The notes: a model not told the origin generated them from the letters alone. A DNA stretch of 64,000 nucleotides from Pimelobacter simplex (GCF_024662235.1 NZ_CP096276.1:1-64000), one strand, 5' to 3'; counted from the first letter of the stretch, positions 16,632-25,273 are shown. Translations and numbers: made by a program.

Positions 16632-17223
16632 CGATCCCGGCCGCGACCGCGACCTCGCGGTAGGCCGCGGCCAGCGTCTCGACGGTCTCGTGGGCGTTGA
16701 GCCCGCTCGGGTTCGGCACCACCCACAGCTCGGCGCCGGACCACAGGTCGTCGAGCGTCGCGGGCTGGCGGCCCATCACCGCCTTGGGGTGCCCGAACGC
16801 CGTCCGGTACGCCGTGATCCCGGCGATCGCGACGACCTCGGGCTTCTCCCGCGCGACGAGCTCGGTGAGCTGGACGCCGCCCGCGCGCAGCTCCTCGCTG
16901 CTCAGCTCGGAGGCCTTGGCCGTGGCCCGGTGGACGACATTGCTGATGCCGATCCCGCGCTCGCGCATCATCACCCGGTCGGCATCGCTCATCCCGTCGG
17001 CGGGGTCGACCGGCTCGGTGATCACGCCACCGCGCAGCAGCGCGGGGTAGAAGCGGTTGCCGGGGTGGGCGAAGTGGGTCTGCGTCGCGGCGGTCCACAG
17101 CCCCGGGTTGATGCCCACGAACAGCAGCCGCAGCCGCTGGCCGGGGGCGTTCGGCAGCAGGTCGGGGACGACGGCGTCGCGGAAGGACTCCAGCTCGGCT
17201 CGGGTGAAGGTACGACGGGCCAC
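16612..17223 (-). CDS. mug: G/U mismatch-specific DNA glycosylase
   Basis: 203 aa. Mug/TDG-family motif 1 FVGINPGL contains the catalytic-type Asn, and motif 2 is VPNPSGLNAH. Mug removes uracil or ethenocytosine opposite G as part of base excision repair. GTG 17223 is used. On the minus strand CAGGCT lies 6 nt upstream of it and no ribosome site is evident, so it may be leaderless. Only 25 bp separate it from the divergent methyltransferase start. Confidence 0.87.
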   Translation of the reverse strand: MARRTFTRAELESFRDAVVPDLLPNAPGQRLRLLFVGINPGLWTAATQTHFAHPGNRFYPALLRGGVITEPVDPADGMSDADRVMMRERGIGISNVVHRATAKASELSSEELRAGGVQLTELVAREKPEVVAIAGITAYRTAFGHPKAVMGRQPATLDDLWSGAELWVVPNPSGLNAHETVETLAAAYREVAVAAGIVTDARS

Positions 17224-17248
17224 CCGCCGAGCCTGTCACGATGGCCCG

Positions 17249-18436
17249 GTGGGCGCCGAGCCGGGAGCACCGTGGAACACCTTCGCCGAGGGCGACAACC
17301 TCGACGTGCTCGCGACGCTGCCCGACGAGTCGTACGACCTGATCTACCTCGATCCGCCCTACAACACCGGCAACGGCTTCGTCTACCACGACGACTTCAA
17401 GGGCAAGCGGGGCGCGGGCGCGGCCGGGCGGCACGCGTCCTGGCTGGCCTACCTGCGGCCGCGGATCGAGGCCGGGCACCGGGTGCTCGCCGAGACCGGC
17501 GCGATCTTCGTCAGCATCGACGACCACGAGGCGGCGTACCTGCGGCTGCTGCTCGACGAGGTGTTCGGCGAGGCCAACTTCCTGGCCCAGGTCGTGGTCA
17601 ACCTCAACGCCAAGGGCCGCCAGCTCGGCAAGGGCTTCGCGACCGCGCACGAGTACGTCCTCGTCTACGCCAAGAACGCGCGGCGGTGCGTGCTCGACGC
17701 GTCGTCGCCGCACACGGTGGTCGAGGGGGACTTCCCGCTCGCGACCGACGACGGGCGCCGCTACCGGCGGCTGCCGCTGCGCAACACCAACAAGAAGTTC
17801 AACCCGCTCAGCTCGCCGACGCTGCACTTCGCGCTCTGGGGCGACCCGGAGACCGGGCAGGTCGCGGCCGACCCGTTCGCGGGCGCGGTCGAGATCAAGC
17901 CCGTCTTCGGCGACGGTACGCCGGCCGTGTGGCGCTGGTCGCGACCGCTGATCGAGGAGCGGCCCGACGACCTCGAGTGCCGGGTCGTGCGGGGCGTGCG
18001 CGGTGACCGGGTCGACGTCTACCAGCGCGACTGGCGCCATCCCGTCGGCGGGCGGCGCAAGAAGCTGCGCACCATCTGGCTCGCCGAGGAGATCGGCTCC
18101 ACCGACACCGCGGTCGCCGAGCTCAAGGACCTGGTGGGTCACGTCTTCGAGTCGCCCAAGCCGACGGGCCTGCTGCTGCGGGTGCTCGGCACGATGCCGT
18201 CCGACGCCCGGGTGCTCGACTACTTCGCGGGGTCGGGCACCACGGGGCACGCCGTGGCGCTGGCCAATGCGGCCGACGGGGGACGGCGTACGTGCCTGTC
18301 GGTGAACTCCGCCGAGCCCACCCGGGTCGGCTCCAACGCCGAGCGGGCGGGCTACGCGACCGTCGCTGCGGTGACCCGGGCGCGGCTCCGGGCGGTGGCG
18401 GCGACGGTCGGCGGGGGCTACGCCGAGCTCAGCTGA
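17249..18436 (+). CDS. Solitary beta-class (type III Mod-like) DNA adenine methyltransferase
   Basis: 395 aa from GTG 17249; ATG 17241 is out of frame. Motif IV DPPY lies at residues 35-38 (LIYLDPPYNTG). The SAM-binding motif I DYFAGSGTTGHAV is C-terminal at about 325-337. This motif order is that of beta-class N6-adenine methyltransferases, and the segment between them (ESPKPTGLLLRVL just before motif I) is like type III Mod subunits. It is shorter than a usual Mod protein. No restriction gene is adjacent, so I infer a solitary regulatory or protective methylase. The 3' end overlaps the convergent WS/DGAT gene by 8 nt. Confidence 0.8.
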   Translation: MGAEPGAPWNTFAEGDNLDVLATLPDESYDLIYLDPPYNTGNGFVYHDDFKGKRGAGAAGRHASWLAYLRPRIEAGHRVLAETGAIFVSIDDHEAAYLRLLLDEVFGEANFLAQVVVNLNAKGRQLGKGFATAHEYVLVYAKNARRCVLDASSPHTVVEGDFPLATDDGRRYRRLPLRNTNKKFNPLSSPTLHFALWGDPETGQVAADPFAGAVEIKPVFGDGTPAVWRWSRPLIEERPDDLECRVVRGVRGDRVDVYQRDWRHPVGGRRKKLRTIWLAEEIGSTDTAVAELKDLVGHVFESPKPTGLLLRVLGTMPSDARVLDYFAGSGTTGHAVALANAADGGRRTCLSVNSAEPTRVGSNAERAGYATVAAVTRARLRAVAATVGGGYAELS

Positions 18437-19892
18437 CGCCGGCCGCCTTCTCGAGCGCGGCGAGCTCGTCGTCCAGGAAGGTCAGCAGTCGCTGGAGGTG
18501 CGGCACGGTACGGCGGCAGCCGGTCAGGCCGAAGCCCATGTTGCCGGCGTACGACGTGCAGGTGATGTTGAGCGCCATGCCGTTGATCGGGATGGAGACG
18601 GGGTAGTTGCCGACCAGCTGGGCGCCGTTCCAGTAGTGCGGGACGCGCGGCCCGGGCACGTTGCTGATGATCAGGTTGTAGGGCGGGCGCACGATGCCCT
18701 GCATCTTGAGCATCGGTACGACGATCGAGGGCGCCATGCCGATCGCGCTCATCGCGACGATCTGGGTGGGCGTCATCGACGAGAGTGCCTCCTTGCCGTC
18801 CTTCATCGACGCGGCGATCGTGCGCAGCCGGTCGGCCGGGTCGGCCTTGTCGGTGGCGAGGCGGACCATGACCGAGCCGATCGCGTTGCCGCCGTCGGCC
18901 GACGGCGTCCCGGCCTGGCGGCCCTTGAGGCCGACCGGGACCATCGAGACCATCGACTGGTCGGGAAGCGCGTCGAGCTCGGTGAGGTAGGTGCGCATCG
19001 CGCCGCTGCACATGGCGAGCACGACGTCGTTGATCGTCGTCCCGCTGGCCTTGCCGACGCCGCGGATCCGCTCGATCGGCCAGTCCTGCGCGGCGAACCG
19101 GCGGGCGCCGGTGATCGACTGGTTGAAGATCGTCCGCGGCGCGGCGAGGGAGACCGCCGAGGTCTCGTTCTTGAGGCCCTTGCGCAAGGTGCGGACCAGC
19201 GCCAGCGGCATGCCGGCGGCGTCGGCGCTGACGCTGAGCGCCGTACGGACGGCGTCGCCGGGCAGGTCCGCGAGGGTGCGGGCCGCGGTGGTCGCCGCGT
19301 CGACGGCGGCGGCCGGGAGCGACTCGGGTCCCTCGGGCTCGGGACGCCGGCGCCGGGCGGCGCCCTCGGCGAAGGGCGCGGGCATGTGGCGCCGGTCGGC
19401 GTCGGAGGACAGCACGCTCGCCATCAGCCGCATCGCCGAGATGCCGTCGACGAGCGCGTGGTGGAGCTTGGTGTACATGGCGACCCGGCCGTCGGCGAGC
19501 CCCTCGATGACGTGGGTCTCCCACAGCGGCCGCTCCCAGGCGAGCCGGGTGGAGTGCAGCCGGCCGACCAGCTCGAGCAGCTCGCGGACCCGGCCCGGCT
19601 GGGGGAGCGCGCTGTGCCGGACGTGGTGCTCGATGTCGAACTGCTCGTCCTCGCGCCACACGAGCGTCCCGCCCGTCTTGACCGACCGGTAGGGGTGCTT
19701 GAGGAAGAGCGGGGAGACCTGCGCGGTGTCGCGCATCGACTCGAACATCTGGCGCACGTAGTCGGGCCCCGCGCCGGCCGGCGGCTCGAAGAGCTGCAGG
19801 CCGCCCACGTGCATCGGCATGTTGCGGTTCTCCGCCAGGAGGAACGCGGTGGCGGTCGGGTCGATCGGGCGGAAGCCGGGCACGGAGACCAT
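18429..19892 (-). CDS. Wax ester synthase/diacylglycerol acyltransferase (WS/DGAT)
   Basis: 487 aa. The acyltransferase active-site motif HHALVDG is at residues 144-150, the PLW motif occurs in ERPLWE (about 120-125), and the C-terminal NVPGP-type motif is seen in LIISNVPGPRVP. The family makes triacylglycerol or wax ester from acyl-CoA at lipid inclusion surfaces. ATG 19892 follows AAAGGGG on the minus strand, and the N-terminus (GFRPIDPTATAFLLAE) matches usual family starts. A lipid-storage role fits with the mce importer nearby, but no operon link is visible. Confidence 0.92.
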   Translation of the reverse strand: MVSVPGFRPIDPTATAFLLAENRNMPMHVGGLQLFEPPAGAGPDYVRQMFESMRDTAQVSPLFLKHPYRSVKTGGTLVWREDEQFDIEHHVRHSALPQPGRVRELLELVGRLHSTRLAWERPLWETHVIEGLADGRVAMYTKLHHALVDGISAMRLMASVLSSDADRRHMPAPFAEGAARRRRPEPEGPESLPAAAVDAATTAARTLADLPGDAVRTALSVSADAAGMPLALVRTLRKGLKNETSAVSLAAPRTIFNQSITGARRFAAQDWPIERIRGVGKASGTTINDVVLAMCSGAMRTYLTELDALPDQSMVSMVPVGLKGRQAGTPSADGGNAIGSVMVRLATDKADPADRLRTIAASMKDGKEALSSMTPTQIVAMSAIGMAPSIVVPMLKMQGIVRPPYNLIISNVPGPRVPHYWNGAQLVGNYPVSIPINGMALNITCTSYAGNMGFGLTGCRRTVPHLQRLLTFLDDELAALEKAAGVS

Positions 19893-20000
19893 GCGAGAGC
19901 CCCTTTCGTTGCAGGTCCGGCGATCCTCGCGCGTCGTGACCGCAGTCACAAGGAGCAGGGCCGGGGTATGTTCACCGCGTCTCCCGAAAGGATCTCGGCC

Positions 20001-21503
20001 TTGAGTGACTACACCACGCCTCCCGGGTGGTATCCGGACGGCGACGGCTGGGAACGTCGCTGGGACGGGACCGGCTGGACCGCCGACCGGCGCCGGATGG
20101 CGGAACCGCCCACCCCGACGCAGGTACGGCCGGTCGTCGCACCGACCCCGCCGCCCGCGCCGCCGCCCGCGCCGGCCCCTGCCCCGCAGCCTGCCCCGGC
20201 CCCGCCGCAGCCGACGCCGAGCTACGGCCAGGTCCCGCCGGCCTGGTCGTCGCCCCCGGCCGCACCGATGCCGGCCGCTCCGACGCCGGCCGCGCCGCCG
20301 CGCCGCCGTACGGCGCTCTGGGCGGCGCTGGCCGTGGTCCTGGTGCTGCTGGTCGGCTCGGGCGTCACGCTCGCCGTCCTGCAGCCCTGGTCCGGCGACT
20401 CCGCCGGCGGCACGGACGGCAAGGACGGCAAGGACGGCACCGACGACCCGACCGCGGCCGGGATCCAGGGCGACCTCGACGGCAACGGCTTCGGCGACGT
20501 GGTCTACCTGGTCCACCTCGACTACAGCCACGTGCAGCGGGTGACCGCGAGCAGCAACGGCAAGGTGTTCACGACGACGTCGGCCTCGGTCGAGCCCTAC
20601 GCCGAGCCGACGACCCTGCACGTCGACTGGGACGGCGACGGGGTCGAGGAGGAGCTGCGCTGGGCGTTCGTCGAGTCCGGCAACCAGCTGACGCTCAGCT
20701 CGGGCGACCCGGACTTCCCCGGCGAGCAGCGGTTCACGCTCGACCTGTCCTCGCTCAAGAAGTACGGCGTCAAGATCCAGGTCCAGGCCGGCGACTTCGA
20801 CGGTGACGGTCACGCCGACCTCGCGGTCGCGGGACCCGACGACAAGGCGGTCGACATCTCCGTGCTGCGCGGCGACGGCTCCGGCACGTTCGCCGACCCC
20901 GAGCGCTGGCTGGCCCTGCCCAACGCCACCATCGACAGCACGACCATCCGGGCCGGCGACTTCGACGACGACGGCCGGACGGACCTGTGGACCGAGCTTC
21001 CGGCCGAGCAGCTGAGCGATGCCGACTACTCCGGCTACTACGCCGGCGACCGCGGCTACGCGATGCTCCGCTCGACCGGCAAGGCCTTCGAGCCGGGCGC
21101 GGTCAGCAAGGTGAGCATCTACGAGGACGCCTTCCTGGTCGGCGACGTCACCGGCGACGGGACGACCAGCCTGGTCGGCGTCAGTGCCAACACCGCCAAG
21201 GAGCAGCTCGTCGTCACCGTGTACGACCTCGCGTCGGGCCGCCCCCAGCCCGTCACGTCGTTCACCGGCACGAGCACCATCGGCAACCGCGCGCTCCAGG
21301 GCGCGACCCTGAGCGATGTCGACGGCGACGGCAAGGCCGACGTGGTGTTCGTGGTCAAGGCCTACAAGGAGAAGGCGTTCACCGGCGTCCAGGTGATGCT
21401 CTCGACCGGCTCGGCGTTCGACTCCGCGCTGGTGTGGGCCGAGACGCCGCCGTGCGCGGACGACAGCTGCCGGGTCGTCTTCCCCGACACCCGCCGGTAC
21501 TAG
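20001..21503 (+). CDS. DUF2510 membrane protein with FG-GAP/VCBS-like repeats
   Basis: 500 aa. An N-terminal DUF2510 motif (PPGWYPDGDGWERRWDG) is followed by a roughly 75-residue Pro/Ala-rich linker, a membrane helix (LAVVLVLLVGSGVTLAVL) and an extracellular region. That region has repeated Asp-rich loops (DLDGNGFGD, DWDGDGVEE, DFDGDGHAD, DFDDDGRTD, DVDGDGKAD) typical of calcium-binding FG-GAP beta-propeller blades. TTG 20001 is chosen: GAAAGGAT lies 8 nt upstream and the resulting MSDYTTPPGWYPD matches DUF2510 proteins. ATG 19968 is the alternative. The function may be surface adhesion or sensing; this is inferred only from the repeats. Confidence 0.78.
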   Translation: MSDYTTPPGWYPDGDGWERRWDGTGWTADRRRMAEPPTPTQVRPVVAPTPPPAPPPAPAPAPQPAPAPPQPTPSYGQVPPAWSSPPAAPMPAAPTPAAPPRRRTALWAALAVVLVLLVGSGVTLAVLQPWSGDSAGGTDGKDGKDGTDDPTAAGIQGDLDGNGFGDVVYLVHLDYSHVQRVTASSNGKVFTTTSASVEPYAEPTTLHVDWDGDGVEEELRWAFVESGNQLTLSSGDPDFPGEQRFTLDLSSLKKYGVKIQVQAGDFDGDGHADLAVAGPDDKAVDISVLRGDGSGTFADPERWLALPNATIDSTTIRAGDFDDDGRTDLWTELPAEQLSDADYSGYYAGDRGYAMLRSTGKAFEPGAVSKVSIYEDAFLVGDVTGDGTTSLVGVSANTAKEQLVVTVYDLASGRPQPVTSFTGTSTIGNRALQGATLSDVDGDGKADVVFVVKAYKEKAFTGVQVMLSTGSAFDSALVWAETPPCADDSCRVVFPDTRRY

Positions 21504-21513
21504 CGAGCGTCCG

Positions 21514-22185
21514 TCACCTGCGCTCCGGCACCGAGGTCGCTCGGAGCACCCTCGACAACGACATCGATCGGGTCGAGTGGTCGTAGTTGACGGCTCCGTC
21601 GTTGCCGAGGTTGAAGGAGACGCCGCGCTGCCCCAGGTCCGGCACGTCGGAGATCCGGCGGAACCTGTCGGAGATCAGGACGGGCACGTCGGCGAACATG
21701 CTCGCGATGGCCTTCCTCCCCGACGCAGAGATCCGGCAGTCGGCGTCGACGACCGACTCCAGCTCGACCTGGAACAGGACGACGCCCGCTGCCCTCAGCA
21801 GGCCGAGGTAGTCGGTTCGATCCGTCAACGAGAGGTCGTCGGCGAGCAGGAAGAACCCGTTCGCCACCTTGGGAACGTCGATCTCCTCGAGGAGCTCCGT
21901 CTGCCGGCGCACGTCCGCGGTCTTCTCCGGATCCACGGCGGTGAACTCGAAGTAGTCCGGTCGCAGGTCTCGCACCGTCTGGTGGACCGCCTCCACCGTG
22001 ACCGGTCCGGACGGGGCCAGGGCGACCGAGAGCAACGCCTCGGACGCCGACCTGATGGCCGGCACGTCACGGGTGGCGACCGCTCGATCGTGCTCGGTGC
22101 CACTGCCGACGTAGACGCCCAGCACATCGACGTGCCGCAGCCTCTGCGCCTCCGCCGCGGAGACCACCTGGTTCACCTTGATCAC
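21514..22185 (-). CDS. Putative TIM-barrel (phosphoribosylanthranilate isomerase-like) protein
   Basis: 223 aa, GTG start with GAGGG 6 nt upstream, 13 nt after the stop of the YbdK-like ligase gene, so probably co-transcribed with it. The sequence starts MIKVNQVVSAAEAQRL, close in style to the first strand of TrpF-like barrels, and has alternating strand/helix segments (VDVLGVYVG, YFEFTAV, VVLFQVELES, VPVLISDRF). No catalytic Cys and Asp pair typical of TrpF can be confirmed, so the activity is unknown. Codon use is somewhat less GC-biased than in neighbouring genes. Confidence 0.5.
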   Translation of the reverse strand: MIKVNQVVSAAEAQRLRHVDVLGVYVGSGTEHDRAVATRDVPAIRSASEALLSVALAPSGPVTVEAVHQTVRDLRPDYFEFTAVDPEKTADVRRQTELLEEIDVPKVANGFFLLADDLSLTDRTDYLGLLRAAGVVLFQVELESVVDADCRISASGRKAIASMFADVPVLISDRFRRISDVPDLGQRGVSFNLGNDGAVNYDHSTRSMSLSRVLRATSVPERR

Positions 22186-22198
22186 GTCGACCCTCGTC

Positions 22199-23326
22199 CT
22201 AGAGCCCCGCGCGCAGCTCGGTCACCACCGAGTCGACCACGGCGACCAGGTCGCCGCCGGTGCGCTCGGCGACCGCCCGCTGCCGCACGTACGACGGCCC
22301 GCGCTGCGCGACGTCGAGCACTGAGGCGAGCTCGCGCTCGCAGCCCAGCCGGGCCGCGGTGGGCATGAGGAGCGGGACCAGGTCGGCGAGGTCGTCGGTG
22401 ACCAGCCGCTCGTTGGACGCGCCGTCGAGGATGACGATCGCGTCGACGCCGTAGCGCGCGGAGCGCCACTTGTTCTCCTGCACGTGCCAGGGCGGCATCG
22501 TGGTCAGCGTCTCGCCGGCCGCGACCCGCCCGTCGAGCCAGACCACGAGGCAGTGCATGAGGGCGACGAGAGCCTCCATGTCGGCGAGGGTGGAGACGCC
22601 GTCGCAGATCCGGTTCTCCAAGGTGCCGTGCTTGGTCGCGGGCCGCAGGTCCCAGCGGATCTCGCTCAGCTCGTCGATGACGCCGGTGGTCATCTGGTCG
22701 TGCGCGAACTGCTCGAACTCCTCCCAGCGCTCGAACTGGAACGGCAGCCCCGCGGTCGGCAGCTGCTGGAACATCAGCGCCCGGTTGGACGCGTAGCCGG
22801 TGTCCATCCCCATCCAGATCGGCGAGGACGCGGAGAGCGCCTGCAGGTGGGGGTAGTAGGTGAGCAGGCCGTTGAGGACCGGCAGCACCCGGCTCTTCTC
22901 CGGCAGCCCCACGTGCACGTGCACGCCCCAGATGAGCATCTGCCGGCCCCACCACTGGGTGCGGTTGATCAGCTCGGCGTACCGGTGACCCTCGGTGAGC
23001 TGCTGCCCGGTCCACGACGCGAACGGGTGGGTGCCGGCGCCGTACAGGTCGAGGTCGAGGGCGTCGGCCGCGGCCGTGACGTGCTGGAGGGTCTCGCGCA
23101 GGTCGGCCATCGCGTGGCCGACGGTGTCGCACACGCCGGTGACCACCTCGACGGTGTTCTTGAGCAGCTCCTTGTGGAGCTTGCCCGGGTCGGGCATCCG
23201 CGGCTTGGCCCGGGCGAACAGGTGTGCGGCCTCGTTGCGGAGGTCACGGCTGCGCCGGTCGACCAGTGCGAACTCCCACTCCACCCCGATCGTCGGCTCC
23301 GGTGAGCCGTGGAAGTCGATGCGCAC
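22199..23326 (-). CDS. Carboxylate-amine ligase, YbdK/GCS2 family
   Basis: 375 aa from GTG 23326. The N-terminal TIGVEWEFALVD is the nucleotide/metal-binding start of the GCS2 fold. TGVCDTVGHAMADL, GAGTHPFASW, and VHVHVGLPEK are conserved blocks of YbdK-type weak glutamate-cysteine ligases. The family condenses an amino group to a glutamate-like carboxylate using ATP; the true substrate is not known. In a mycothiol-producing actinobacterium a glutathione role is unlikely. TAGGCT lies 7 nt before the start codon with no ribosome site. Confidence 0.85.
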   Translation of the reverse strand: MRIDFHGSPEPTIGVEWEFALVDRRSRDLRNEAAHLFARAKPRMPDPGKLHKELLKNTVEVVTGVCDTVGHAMADLRETLQHVTAAADALDLDLYGAGTHPFASWTGQQLTEGHRYAELINRTQWWGRQMLIWGVHVHVGLPEKSRVLPVLNGLLTYYPHLQALSASSPIWMGMDTGYASNRALMFQQLPTAGLPFQFERWEEFEQFAHDQMTTGVIDELSEIRWDLRPATKHGTLENRICDGVSTLADMEALVALMHCLVVWLDGRVAAGETLTTMPPWHVQENKWRSARYGVDAIVILDGASNERLVTDDLADLVPLLMPTAARLGCERELASVLDVAQRGPSYVRQRAVAERTGGDLVAVVDSVVTELRAGL

Positions 23327-23355
23327 GGGACTCAGCCTAGGGGGAGCAACGACGC

Positions 23356-24540
23356 TCAGGCGTCGTCGAGGCCGCGGACGAAGGCCCCGAATCCCGGGAG
23401 CGTGAACCGCACCAGACCGTGGCCCACCGGCTCGATGACGCCCTTCTCGATGAGCCGCTCCCGCGGGGCGCTGATCGAGCGGGAGTCGCGGTCCATCCCG
23501 GCCGCGATCGCGACCCGGGTGACGTTGTCGAGGCCGGTCGCGGCCATGGCGGCCAGGAACGCCTGCTCGGTCGGCGTCGCCGCGCCCCAGCGGGCCCGGT
23601 GCATCGCGGCCAGCTGCTGCTGGGCGGCGGGCAGGCCGCGTCGTACGTCGGGCAGGCCGAGCTTGCCGCCGCGGCGCGGCCGGGCGGCGTCCCAGGTGCT
23701 GCTGCCGATGAGCTGGAGCAGGTACGGGTGCCCGCGGGCCTCGTCGACGACGGCGGTGAGCGCGCCCTCGGTCCAGCCCACGCCGGCCGCGGCCGCGGGG
23801 GCGGTGAGCACGGCCCGGGCGTCGGCACTGTTGAGGACGTCGAGGGGCACGAACGCGCTGCGCTCGCCGAAGGTCGCCGCGCGGGTCAGCGCCTCGGGGG
23901 TCACGGGGAGTCCGGCGGAGACGACGGCGAGCGGGTTGTGCTCGCGGTCGCCGTCGAGGTTCTGCAGGGTGTTGAGCAGGATCGACATGTCGTCGGGGAG
24001 CGCGACGTGCAGCTCGTCGACCAGCAGGAGGAGCCCGGCACCTCCGCGGCGCCGGACGAGGGCGGCGGCGTCGTGGAGCAGCGTGCCGAGCGCGCTGATG
24101 GGGGCCAGGCCCAGGGTGTCGTCCGGCTTCTCGCCGGGTGGGGAGGCGACCTCGGCCGCCACCTTGGCGCCGGGCAGGCCGACCTCGACGGAGACCCGCT
24201 CGAGGCGCTTGCGCCAGGCCCCTCCGGCACCGCCGCGGGGGAGCACCTCGGCGCGCTCCAGTGCGGTGCGCAGGCCGCTCACCAGCTCGGGCAGCACGGG
24301 CCGCTCGCGGCTGCACGCGACCCAGGCCGTCACGAAGCCCAGCTCCTCGGCGCGGCGCTGCGCCGTGCGCAGCAGCGAGGTCTTGCCGATGCCGCGGGGC
24401 GCGTGGAAGACGAGCAGGGGGCCGCCGAGCTCGCCGAAGGTGAGGACCCGGGCGAGCTGGTCCTCGATGCGGTGCAGCTCCGCCGCGCGTCCGGCGAAGA
24501 CCCGCGGCACCTGGCCGGGGGTGTAGGGGTTGGCTGTCAT
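23356..24540 (-). CDS. AAA/NACHT-like ATPase with C-terminal winged helix
   Basis: 394 aa. Walker A is APRGIGKT (residues 47-54), Walker B is LLLLVDELH, and a sensor-1 like region is NPLAVVSAGLP. The last 90 residues read as a winged helix (TPTEQAFLAAMAATG, then SRSISAPRERLIEKGVIEPV). The organisation resembles ORC/Cdc6-type or STAND ATPases found widely in Actinobacteria, many of unknown role. Directly upstream is a cluster of four GATAC/GTATC elements, which suggests autoregulation. No phage or toxin partner is adjacent. Confidence 0.75.
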   Translation of the reverse strand: MTANPYTPGQVPRVFAGRAAELHRIEDQLARVLTFGELGGPLLVFHAPRGIGKTSLLRTAQRRAEELGFVTAWVACSRERPVLPELVSGLRTALERAEVLPRGGAGGAWRKRLERVSVEVGLPGAKVAAEVASPPGEKPDDTLGLAPISALGTLLHDAAALVRRRGGAGLLLLVDELHVALPDDMSILLNTLQNLDGDREHNPLAVVSAGLPVTPEALTRAATFGERSAFVPLDVLNSADARAVLTAPAAAAGVGWTEGALTAVVDEARGHPYLLQLIGSSTWDAARPRRGGKLGLPDVRRGLPAAQQQLAAMHRARWGAATPTEQAFLAAMAATGLDNVTRVAIAAGMDRDSRSISAPRERLIEKGVIEPVGHGLVRFTLPGFGAFVRGLDDA

Positions 24541-24557
24541 CTGCGCTCCCGAGGATC

Positions 24558-24596
24558 GATACCCGCCGATACTTCAAGAAAGTATCAACAAGTATC
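24558..24596. promoter_or_regulatory. Four GATAC/GTATC elements, operator of the AAA ATPase gene
   Basis: GATAC at 24558, GATACTT at 24568-24574, AAGTATC at 24580-24586 and AAGTATC at 24590-24596. The central pair forms a perfect 7-bp inverted repeat with a 5-nt spacer (CAAGA), and the fourth element is a direct repeat after 3 nt. It is notably AT-rich for this genome and begins 18 bp before the ATPase start. Confidence 0.6.
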
Positions 24597-24609
24597 CGCC
24601 GGCGCAGGG

Positions 24610-25251
24610 CTACGCGCGGGGGCGCGGCGGGACGAGCGCCAGCCCGTCTCCCTCGACGAGGTCCGGGTCGGGGGCGCGGCCCGAGGCGAGCATGAGCAGC
24701 TCCTGGACCGGGCCGCGGACGACGGGGCCGGAGCCGCGCGCCCAGTCGAGGTCGGTGGCGACCAGCCGGATGCTGCGGACGAGCCGGCCCGTGCCCATGA
24801 GCGGCGCGAGCCGTCGTACCCGGTCGGTGGCGACGGCCGCGGCCTCGGGCGCCATCGTGTGCCGCAGCCCGAGCGGGCGGACGATGTCCTGGTGGTGCAG
24901 GAGCGCGTCGATGAGCGGCTCGACCGAGGTCGTCGTCGGCACGTGGTGCCGGCTCGTGGCGTGGCGCTCGAAGTCGGCGAGGATGCTCTCCCGGGTCTCG
25001 CGGGCGCCGAGCCGCTTCACCTCGCGGAAGATCATCGTGTTGTAGCCGCGCCCGGCGTTGCGCGCCAGCATCCCGGGCATCTGGCGCCAGCCGATCCGGG
25101 CCGTGGAGATGACGTGCGCGGCGACGTCGTGGACCGTCCAGCCCGGGCAGAGGGTGGTGTGCGACCACGCGTCCGGGTCGAGGCCGGCGAGCGTCGTGGC
25201 GAGCGCGGCGCGCTCGGCATGGATGTGGGCCCACGTCTGCGACCGGTCCAT
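24610..25251 (-). CDS. Maleylpyruvate isomerase-family mycothiol-dependent enzyme (TIGR03083)
   Basis: 213 aa. The DinB-like four-helix start (HAERAALATTLAGLDPDAW, then LCPGWTVHDVAAHV) and HHQDIVRPLG contain the histidines that bind metal in this superfamily. Members use mycothiol as thiol cofactor, for detoxification or isomerisation; the substrate is unknown here. ATG 25251 has a GGGAAGGGAG ribosome site. It is divergent from a MarR gene, whose product probably controls it through the shared 63-bp region. Confidence 0.8.
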   Translation of the reverse strand: MDRSQTWAHIHAERAALATTLAGLDPDAWSHTTLCPGWTVHDVAAHVISTARIGWRQMPGMLARNAGRGYNTMIFREVKRLGARETRESILADFERHATSRHHVPTTTSVEPLIDALLHHQDIVRPLGLRHTMAPEAAAVATDRVRRLAPLMGTGRLVRSIRLVATDLDWARGSGPVVRGPVQELLMLASGRAPDPDLVEGDGLALVPPRPRA

Positions 25252-25273
25252 GGCGACTCCCTTCCCTGATATC

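Noticed and set aside
24541..24609. Iteron origin of a plasmid
   Set aside because: Only four short elements in 39 bp, no rep gene recognised and chromosomal housekeeping genes on both sides.
22199..25234. Single 1011-codon open frame on the minus strand covering three genes
   Set aside because: Only its last 375 codons resemble a protein (YbdK-type ligase). The rest is Arg/Pro/Ala noise in the wrong frame across the AAA ATPase and mycothiol enzyme genes.
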